Below, in pieces: positions 7,126 through 11,247 of a DNA stretch of 11,247 nt (its first letter is position 1; every line of letters begins with the position of its first letter). The notes under the pieces were generated by a model. It was not told the origin of the DNA. It worked only from the letters and a program-made list of their open reading frames with translations, and ran no database searches. The position numbers and the translations under genes were made by a program. Where the stretch lies: positions 1-11,247 of the forward strand of contig WLOZ01000031.1 of the NCBI GenBank assembly GCA_009699025.1. Direction: 5' to 3'. The DNA comes from Actinomycetota bacterium (GTDB lineage Bacteria > Actinomycetota > Actinomycetes > S36-B12 > CAIYMF01).

Positions 7126-7143
7126 AATGTACAACCGTACATT
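7126..7143. promoter_or_regulatory. Perfect 18-base palindromic operator at the Rieske operon start
   Basis: AATGTACAACCGTACATT has two perfect seven-base arms around a four-base centre. It starts 15 bases upstream of the GTG codon of the Rieske gene and occupies the expected transcription start, seven or eight bases after the -10 box. A dimeric repressor bound here would block initiation. TGTAC/GTACA arms are common in TetR- and GntR-type operators. The TetR gene at 2786-3361 is the obvious candidate, but its own upstream palindrome is different. Confidence 0.7.
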
Positions 7144-7150
7144 TTTAGGG

Positions 7151-7179
7151 AAATTAGTACCCGGAGGGATGCGTGTCAA
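7151..7179 (-). promoter_or_regulatory. Sigma-70-type promoter of the Rieske/amine oxidase/SDR operon
   Basis: On the minus strand, TTGACA (7179-7174) is followed by exactly 17 bases and then TAATTT (7156-7151). This is a consensus -35 box, ideal spacing and a good -10 box, unusually clean for a GC-rich actinobacterium. Transcription would start near 7144, leaving a leader of about 33 bases that contains the palindrome and the AGGAGG site. Strong core elements with an overlapping operator fit a tightly repressed inducible promoter. Confidence 0.7.
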
Positions 7180-7184
7180 GAGTT

Positions 7185-7219
7185 TTGCTCCATCAGACTG
7201 ATCAGACGCATCGGAGCAA
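7185..7219. promoter_or_regulatory. Dyad just upstream of the Rieske promoter
   Basis: A 35-base imperfect dyad: TTGCTCC (7185-7191) and GGAGCAA (7213-7219) are perfect inverse arms, and the interior contains the palindrome CTGATCAG (7198-7205), one half-step off centre. It ends six bases before the -35 box, at about -41 to -75 from the predicted start, where activators or a second repressor dimer often bind. No regulator is assigned. Confidence 0.35.
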
Positions 7220-7290
7220 GAACCGCGATCTGGCACCGGCGACAGTTGTTGCGGCAAAGTGGTGGTAATGCCGAGATAGCCGGAAGATCC

Positions 7291-7818
7291 GGTGTGATGA
7301 TCGTCGTGGGTCCGTGGAAGGGAATGGGCGCAGCGGTGTGGATCGGCGTCATCGCCGTTCTGCTCGCCAACATGATCTGGGGCTGGTCGGGTCCCTTCTC
7401 TCGGCGTTACCTCACCGGCGGCATCAGGGCCGGAACGGTCGAGCCGTTGGCGCTGGCTGCTGGCATGTTCGTGATGGGATCGGTGGCGGTCATTCCCGTC
7501 GCGACTGTGGTTCCTGTGATGCATTCCGACATCACCACGTCGGGCCTCATCGGCATTCTCTTTCTGGGCGTCTTTAGCAGTGGTATCGCCACCACGATGA
7601 ACCTCCGCGTGATCGGCCGCGCCGATGCCACCACGGCGAGCACCGCGCTCTACCTGGCACCGCTGGTTGCGGTGCTGATCGGAACGGTGTTCCTCGGCGA
7701 GACTCTGTCGTGGAACGAGCCACTGGGTGGCGTGGTCATTCTGCTGGGTGCAGCACTTGCGCAGGGACTGCTCCGATTCGGCGATCGCAACCTTCCGCTC
7801 CAGCCCGACGACGTGTAA
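7291..7818 (+). pseudogene. EamA/DMT-family transporter, N-terminally truncated copy
   Basis: From about 7291 the plus frame reads as the complete second EamA domain: VWIGVIAVLLANMIWGWSGP (first helix), further helices around GMFVMGSVAVIPVATVV and GLIGILFLGVFSSGIATT, then ALYLAPLVAVLIGTVFLGET and a last helix, stopping with TAA at 7816-7818. About 175 residues remain. The first EamA domain expected of a roughly 300-residue permease is absent: upstream bases are promoter DNA for, and then the antisense of, the Rieske gene. GTG at 7294 and ATG at 7297 could start a half-size five-TM protein, but no good ribosome binding site precedes them. The last 199 bases duplicate the window's left edge, which shows this is a fragment left by recombination rather than a native short gene. 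Confidence 0.75.
7620..7818 (+). repeat. Right copy of long direct repeat (DMT gene 3' end)
   Basis: Same orientation as the copy at 1-199 and colinear without gaps: 193 of 199 bases agree, with all six differences in the last 70 bases. Flanking DNA after the stop codon is unrelated. The two copies bracket the aldehyde dehydrogenase, the mosaic region and the whole Rieske operon. Confidence 0.95.
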
Positions 7819-7832
7819 CCCACTGAGATCTG

Positions 7833-7860
7833 CCGTGGTGGCACAGCGTTGGGGGGACCG
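7833..7860 (+). promoter_or_regulatory. Upstream control block, copy A
   Basis: A 28-base block beginning CCGTG, with CAC nine bases in and ending GTTGGGGGGACCG, lies 76 bases before the first membrane-protein gene. The same block, differing at about seven positions, stands 83 bases before the paralog (9613-9640). The first part is an inverted repeat, imperfect here and perfect in copy B, so it may be an operator next to a promoter. TACATT at 7869-7874 could be a -10 box, but the spacing to TTGGGG is short (14 bases). Confidence 0.5.
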
Positions 7861-7936
7861 GGAGGGCCTACATTGATGGGCGTGGAACCCGACCGGTGGT
7901 CCCACATTCAGACGATGCAACTGATGGAGACCAGCG

Positions 7937-8749
7937 ATGGCCGTAGTCGAGTCGAGCGAACTAGAACGGCGTTTCGAGTCGGAGCGCATCCATGCTTCGC
8001 CCAGAGTGCTGCTCCTCGCTGCCATTGGACTTGCGGTGTACGGCGTGGGTCGCCTGATTAGTTTGCAGGCAGGAAATGTGGTGGCGTCGATCGGGATGTT
8101 CGTCATTCTGATTGCGCTCGTGCTGCACTTTGATCACCTCAGCTTCCGCATCGGACGCAGCGCGGTGGTGTTGGTCATCCTGGCTGCGATTGCTGAGGGC
8201 GCCGGGGCCCTGCTGCGGATTGTTGGTGAGGTGGATTCTCGGGAGCTGTGGCTGCATGGCTCTGCCTACATTCTTGGTGGCGTGGCGGCGGGCGCGGTTG
8301 CTGTGCACAAGGAGCGCCAAATGAAGGCCATGCTCGACGACTACGCTGCCGGCGCACCGTGGCAGACACGCGTCACGGTGCATGCCTCATTTCTGGCACT
8401 CATCACCGTTGCATGCGGGATGGTTCTGTACGGGATTGGCCTCATTGGTCTGACTACCGATGGCATTCGTGCGGCGCTCATCCTCATGACTATCGGAGCG
8501 CTCCTCGTCGCCATCGGGGTCATCAGCCACATCGAGCACCTCGTCCCCCGACTTGGCGTCGTGGTGGTGGGCGCGGTAATCCTCGCGGTACTCGTGTTTG
8601 CCGCCAACCCACTTCGCGATCTATTCAGTTCGACAGCCGACTTGAATGACCACCCGTGGTGGGAGTTGTGTCTGGGGATCTCCGCCCTGCTGGGATCCCT
8701 CGCCTGCATCATCGCGCTGCAGAAGAAGCGCAGCAGCGATCTCGCCTGA
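7937..8749 (+). CDS. Eight-TM membrane protein with two-fold internal repeat, unrecognised family (paralog A)
   Basis: 270 residues, start ATG at 7937 with GGAGA six bases upstream. I do not recognise the family. About eight hydrophobic helices are visible, near residues 24-42, 48-65, 75-95, 107-124, 150-170, 177-196, 206-224 and 243-262. The two halves are alike: IHAS (18-21) matches VHAS (148-151), YGVG (35-38) matches YGIG (165-168), HFDHLSFRIG (64-73) matches HIEHLVPRLG (198-207), and HKER (124-127) matches QKKR (262-265), at a steady offset of 130-138 residues. The linker KERQMKAMLDDYAAGAPW is almost unchanged in the paralog at 9724-10533. Two His-x-acid-His motifs could hold a metal or protons. 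With an even number of helices per half, the halves should be parallel. It lies downstream of the DMT remnant and has its own upstream block. Confidence 0.85.
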   Translation: MAVVESSELERRFESERIHASPRVLLLAAIGLAVYGVGRLISLQAGNVVASIGMFVILIALVLHFDHLSFRIGRSAVVLVILAAIAEGAGALLRIVGEVDSRELWLHGSAYILGGVAAGAVAVHKERQMKAMLDDYAAGAPWQTRVTVHASFLALITVACGMVLYGIGLIGLTTDGIRAALILMTIGALLVAIGVISHIEHLVPRLGVVVVGAVILAVLVFAANPLRDLFSSTADLNDHPWWELCLGISALLGSLACIIALQKKRSSDLA

Positions 8750-8792
8750 GCGATGCTGGGCACCGGTCGTTATCGAGTCACCTTCAGGCGAG
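8741..8792 (+). terminator. Long-loop inverted repeat over the stop of paralog A
   Basis: CTCGCCTGA (8741-8749) and TCAGGCGAG (8784-8792) are perfect nine-base inverse arms separated by 34 bases. The left arm includes the stop codon of the membrane-protein gene. No uridine run follows. It may be a terminator or an mRNA-end structure; the remaining 8793-8881 before the next gene holds no clear promoter. Confidence 0.4.
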
Positions 8793-8881
8793 GTCCGCTA
8801 CTGTGACGCCGTACCCGCTCGTAGCGAGGGACACCTCCTGCGGGGCTCACGGCCTCCGACTGAGATGCAGGGGAGAGTGGA

Positions 8882-9592
8882 ATGACCACTGCTTCGAGTG
8901 AAACTCAGAGCACGCTACCGCTTGCGATTCTGGTCAACGGCCCGAGTTCATCGGGCAAGTCAACGCTGTGCCGGGCCCTGCAGAATCGGCTGATCGACTT
9001 GGCCGACGGTGATCCCGAGTTGGCCTCTGCGCGCGTGGCCTTCGACGACGTGGTGGGACTCATCCCGCACAAGCTGTTTCCGATCAGCTTTGTGAAGCTG
9101 CAGGGCCTAGACCTCAGCGACCTGTCATCGCGCGTGCCTTTCGACGGGCGCGCAAGCTGGGAATACGTCGACGACAGTGAAGCCGAGGGCAAGCACGGTG
9201 GCAGCCCCCGGCTGCGACTGGTTCTCAACCCCCACGGCGAACGACTACTCAAGGGCCTACACCGCAGCTGGAACGCGCATCTGCACCTGGGCACGCATCT
9301 GATCATCGACCACTTCATTCAAGACGCTGCGTGGTACGACGACCTCATGGAGGCTCTCGAGGAGAGTCGCGCCCGCGTGTTCAGCGTGGGGGTCTTCTGC
9401 TCCCTAGCCGAGCTCGAACGTAGGGAGTCCGCGAGGAACGATGGCAACGTCGAGGGCCGGCCGCTGGGGCTGGCGCGACGAAGTGACGAGCTGTGTCACG
9501 ACCATCCCTTGGTCTATGACGTGACGGTGCACACCGATGAGGAGAGCACCGCGGACTCGGTCGATCGAATCATTGCGGCGCTGAACATCTGA
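8882..9592 (+). CDS. Chloramphenicol phosphotransferase-like P-loop kinase
   Basis: 236 residues, ATG at 8882 behind AGGGGAGAG. The Walker A loop ILVNGPSSSGKSTL (P-loop at 20-28) is followed by an acidic pair (FDD, 54-56) where the catalytic Asp of chloramphenicol 3-O-phosphotransferase lies. The C-terminal GLARRSDELCHDHPLVYDV with a following HTDEESTADSVDRII is typical of that family (CPT-like, related to adenylylsulfate and shikimate kinases). Such proteins phosphorylate a small hydroxyl compound with ATP in the cytoplasm; most members are not antibiotic-resistance enzymes and the substrate cannot be read off. It is about 50 residues longer than the Streptomyces enzyme, with an insert around residues 75-110. 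It sits between the two paralogous membrane-protein genes, 132 bases after the first. Confidence 0.75.
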   Translation: MTTASSETQSTLPLAILVNGPSSSGKSTLCRALQNRLIDLADGDPELASARVAFDDVVGLIPHKLFPISFVKLQGLDLSDLSSRVPFDGRASWEYVDDSEAEGKHGGSPRLRLVLNPHGERLLKGLHRSWNAHLHLGTHLIIDHFIQDAAWYDDLMEALEESRARVFSVGVFCSLAELERRESARNDGNVEGRPLGLARRSDELCHDHPLVYDVTVHTDEESTADSVDRIIAALNI

Positions 9593-9612
9593 GGTCTCTT
9601 CACGCGCCGCCA

Positions 9613-9640
9613 CCGTGCTACCACGGTGTTGGGGGGATCG
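9613..9640 (+). promoter_or_regulatory. Upstream control block, copy B
   Basis: Second copy of the block at 7833-7860. Here CACCGTG (9611-9617) and CACGGTG (9622-9628) form a perfect seven-base inverted repeat with a four-base loop, followed at once by GTTGGGGGGATCG. It starts about 20 bases after the kinase stop codon, so it could also serve as that gene's terminator, but conservation in front of both paralogs argues for a control element. TAGCGT at 9650-9655 is a weak -10 candidate. Confidence 0.5.
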
Positions 9641-9723
9641 CAAGTTGACTAGCGTCGAAGCACGATGCGGTGCTCCTTTGCTGTGGGCTCGCATACATGC
9701 ACTTCACCAGAGGGAGACCAATT

Positions 9724-10533
9724 GTGGCCGTGGCCGAATCAACCGAACAAGAACGACGTTTCGAGTCTGAGCTCATTCACGCGTCAGCGAGGGTGCTACT
9801 TATCGCTGCCATTGGACTCGCCATATTGGGCGTGGGGCGCCTATTTGGTAAGGAGCAGGGTCATGCGTTAACTGGGGTGGGCACGGTCGTGGTTCTGATT
9901 GCGCTGGTGCTGCATTTTGATCATCTCAGCTTCCGCATTGGACGCATCGCCGTGGTGCTGATCATCGTTGGCGCAATTTCTGATGGAGTTTCAAACGTGC
10001 TCCGGATCTTCGACACGTCCTCGGCTCTGCGGAGTGTTTTGGTAACCGCGACCTACCTACTGTTCGGTGTGGCTGCGGCAGCGATCGCGGTGCACAAGGA
10101 GCGGCAGATGAAGGCCATGCTCGACGAGTACGCCGCGGGCACTCCGTGGCGGGCGCAGGTCACCGTGCATGCCACATTCCTATCCCTGATCGCCGTGGCG
10201 ATCGGCATGGTCCTCTACGGTGTGGGCAAAATCGGGGTGTTGAGCAATCCCGGAATCGACTGGGCCGCGCTGATGAGCCTCGGAGCTATTCTCGTGGTCA
10301 TCGGGGTGATCAGCCACTTCGAGCACCTCGTTCCCCGGCTCGGTGTGGTAGCAGTGGGCGCTGTGATCCTTGCTGCGATCTTCTATGCCGCCGGTCCACT
10401 CCTCGATGCGCTCAGCGCGACGCTTTCCAAGGACGACTACTGGTGGCAGGTGTGTCGGGGCATTTCCGCGCTGCTGGGGGCCCTTGCCTGCCTGATCGCC
10501 TATCGGAAGAAGCTCAGCACCGATAACGCGTGA
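9724..10533 (+). CDS. Eight-TM membrane protein with two-fold internal repeat, unrecognised family (paralog B)
   Basis: Paralog of the protein at 7937-8749, colinear over its whole length. The open frame extends up to 9670, but GTG at 9724 is the proper start: from there the N-terminus (VAVAESTEQERRFESE) aligns with MAVVESSELERRFESE of paralog A, the length becomes 269 residues, and AGGGAGA lies just upstream. The same two-half design is present: IHAS and VHAT, HFDHLSFRIG and HFEHLVPRLG, and the linker KERQMKAMLDEYAAGTPW. The first YG of paralog A is LG here. The conserved His, acid and Arg residues are identical in both paralogs, while the helices and the acidic loop before the last helix vary, which suggests retained function with some divergence. 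Function unknown. Confidence 0.85.
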   Translation: MAVAESTEQERRFESELIHASARVLLIAAIGLAILGVGRLFGKEQGHALTGVGTVVVLIALVLHFDHLSFRIGRIAVVLIIVGAISDGVSNVLRIFDTSSALRSVLVTATYLLFGVAAAAIAVHKERQMKAMLDEYAAGTPWRAQVTVHATFLSLIAVAIGMVLYGVGKIGVLSNPGIDWAALMSLGAILVVIGVISHFEHLVPRLGVVAVGAVILAAIFYAAGPLLDALSATLSKDDYWWQVCRGISALLGALACLIAYRKKLSTDNA

Positions 10534-10536
10534 GCG

Positions 10537-10583
10537 GCGCCGGACGCCGTCATTGACCTGATGGTCAGCGTCAGTGGCGGCGC
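10537..10583 (+). terminator. Nested stem-loop after paralog B
   Basis: Three stacked helices: GCGCCG/CGGCGC (10537-10542 with 10578-10583), GACGC/GCGTC (10543-10547 with 10568-10572) and TGACC/GGTCA (10554-10558 with 10563-10567) around a TGAT loop. It starts four bases after the stop codon. There is no T-run, as is common for actinobacterial terminators. Confidence 0.55.
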
Positions 10584-10591
10584 ACGGTGCA

Positions 10592-10677
10592 GCATTCCCT
10601 TCCCCGCTCGTCCATACGAAAGCGTCACTCACGCCGTGTCCTTGTGACGCTTTCGCATGGAATAGCGGGAAGGGTGC
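10592..10677. terminator. Large imperfect hairpin between paralog B and the CHAP gene
   Basis: The core CGAAAGCGTCAC (10617-10628) pairs perfectly with GTGACGCTTTCG (10644-10655) around a 15-base loop. Below it, CCAT with ATGG, CCGCT with AGCGG, and CCCTTC with GAAGGG extend the stem, with small bulges, to about 86 bases in total. It follows directly on the nested stem-loop, making two terminators in a row, or a terminator plus a structured leader for the CHAP gene. The rest of 10678-10787 shows only a weak TAATTT (10747-10752) as a possible -10 box. Confidence 0.55.
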
Positions 10678-10787
10678 GGGCCGGTGGTGGGGGAGCGTGA
10701 ACGCCGCGTTGACGCAGTGATGCCCGACTTCCGCCCTGAGGGGTGCTAATTTCTTCTCACACCACTCCCGGCAGCCGATGAGGTCAG

Positions 10788-11247
10788 ATGCGATCACGGC
10801 TCACGGTTGGTGGTGCACGACTGAGGCCGCGAGCGCTGCTCGTTCCGCTCGTGGTGGCGATGGGCGCAGGCGTGTCTGCCGGCCTGCTGGCCACCCCGGC
10901 CCAAGCCCAGGTCACCTACCTCTGCAGCGGCTACGGCGGCTGCCGCAGTGAACACCACCCCGATGCGGGCTACAGGTGGCATCGAGATATGAGCTATTGG
11001 TCGATGGGTCCGGGGCACAACTGCACCAACTACGTGGCCTACCGGATTCAACGAAATGGTGGGCCGGCGATCCGGCCGTGGGTCAACAACGGAAACGCCG
11101 AATTCTGGAAGCGGGGAGCGAAGACCCTTCGTGCCATCAGGCATGGAGTGCGTGTCGACCACACGCCGGCGGTGGGCTCGGTCGCTTGGTACTCGAACAA
11201 GCGCTACCCGCATGGCCACGTCATGTATGTCGAGAAGGTGGTCGGCA
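10788..11247 (+). CDS. Secreted CHAP-domain peptidoglycan hydrolase (partial at window end)
   Basis: ATG at 10788 with TGAGG just upstream; 153 codons are visible and the frame is still open at the window edge. Residues 1-40 are a Sec signal peptide: basic start with several Arg, hydrophobic ALLVPLVVAMGAGVSAGLLA, and cleavage after TPAQA. The mature start YLCSGYGGC (Cys46, Cys52) could form a disulfide. A CHAP (NlpC/P60-like cysteine amidase/peptidase) domain follows, with the nucleophile Cys79 in GHNCTNYVAYR and the His in PHGHVMYVE (His144 most likely). It would act outside the cell on peptidoglycan cross-links or the amide bond. The C-terminus and any cell-wall-binding domain lie outside the window. 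Confidence 0.88.
   Translation, partial: MRSRLTVGGARLRPRALLVPLVVAMGAGVSAGLLATPAQAQVTYLCSGYGGCRSEHHPDAGYRWHRDMSYWSMGPGHNCTNYVAYRIQRNGGPAIRPWVNNGNAEFWKRGAKTLRAIRHGVRVDHTPAVGSVAWYSNKRYPHGHVMYVEKVVG

Noticed and set aside
6979..7293. Upstream extension of the truncated DMT frame (open from 6979)
   Set aside because: The extension is antisense to the Rieske gene and crosses its promoter; the peptide is Arg/Cys-rich and unlike the first EamA domain.
1..7818. Composite transposon or site-specific integrative element
   Set aside because: The repeats are gene fragments, not insertion sequences; there are no terminal inverted repeats, integrase or tRNA target, and the repeat is too long for a usual attachment site.
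7120..8106. Minus-strand open frame of 328 codons
   Set aside because: It is antisense to the DMT remnant and paralog A, rich in His, Arg and Gln with no domain motif, and its codon pattern is that of a shadow frame of hydrophobic genes.
9670..9723. Longer N-terminus for paralog B starting at 9670
   Set aside because: The extra 18 residues have no counterpart in paralog A, and the GTG at 9724 aligns exactly and has a ribosome binding site.
10590..10680. Cyclic-di-AMP (ydaO-type) riboswitch ahead of the CHAP hydrolase
   Set aside because: This class is known upstream of actinobacterial wall hydrolases, but its conserved internal strings were not found; the element is a single long symmetric hairpin.
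10180..11219. Two long minus-strand open frames opposite paralog B and the CHAP gene
   Set aside because: They lie over well-supported plus-strand genes, show no family motifs, and have His/Arg/Pro-rich shadow composition.

Overview
The window looks like chromosomal DNA of a moderately high-GC actinobacterium. Codons favour G/C in the third position, GTG and TTG starts occur next to purine-rich ribosome binding sites, there is a secreted CHAP-type peptidoglycan hydrolase, and the catabolic enzymes (TetR, Rieske oxygenase, SDR, flavin amine oxidase, SSADH-like dehydrogenase) are of common actinobacterial types. No tRNA, rRNA, CRISPR array, integrase or intact transposase was seen. The genus cannot be fixed from the sequence.

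Layout. (1) Bases 1-199 are the 3' end of an EamA/DMT-type transporter gene. A near-identical copy of the same 199 bases lies at 7620-7818, as the end of a second, N-terminally truncated copy of the gene (about 7291-7818). The DNA between them is therefore a segment of about 7 kb bracketed by a direct repeat. (2) Inside it, an aldehyde dehydrogenase (215-1705, minus) stands back to back with a broken SAM-dependent methyltransferase (from 1907, plus). Bases from about 2489 to 2785 look like a patchwork of foreign gene ends. (3) Bases 2786-7111 form a minus-strand catabolic block: Rieske oxygenase, then flavin amine oxidase, SDR, a frameshifted small gene and, last, a TetR-type regulator. In front of the Rieske gene is a very clear promoter (TTGACA, 17-base spacer, TAATTT) with a perfect 18-base palindrome at the expected transcription start. 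(4) From 7833 on, a different kind of locus begins: two paralogous eight-TM membrane proteins of unrecognised family (7937-8749 and 9724-10533) flank a chloramphenicol-phosphotransferase-like kinase (8882-9592). Both paralogs are preceded by the same 28-base upstream block. (5) Two consecutive large hairpins separate this from a secreted CHAP hydrolase (10788 to beyond the window end).

How the genes may work together (inference). The Rieske enzyme has a Glu where most family members have the bridging Asp, as in oxygenases acting on carnitine/betaine-type quaternary amines. With a flavin amine oxidase, an SDR and a nearby SSADH-like dehydrogenase, this suggests stepwise oxidation of an N-methylated amine: demethylation, oxidative deamination to an aldehyde or ketone, then dehydrogenation. 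The substrate is unknown, and no Rieske reductase is present in the window.

The best candidate for something undescribed is the pair of membrane proteins. Each is built from two similar four-TM halves that share a His-x-(Asp/Glu)-His-Leu-x-x-Arg motif, and both genes carry the same upstream control block.
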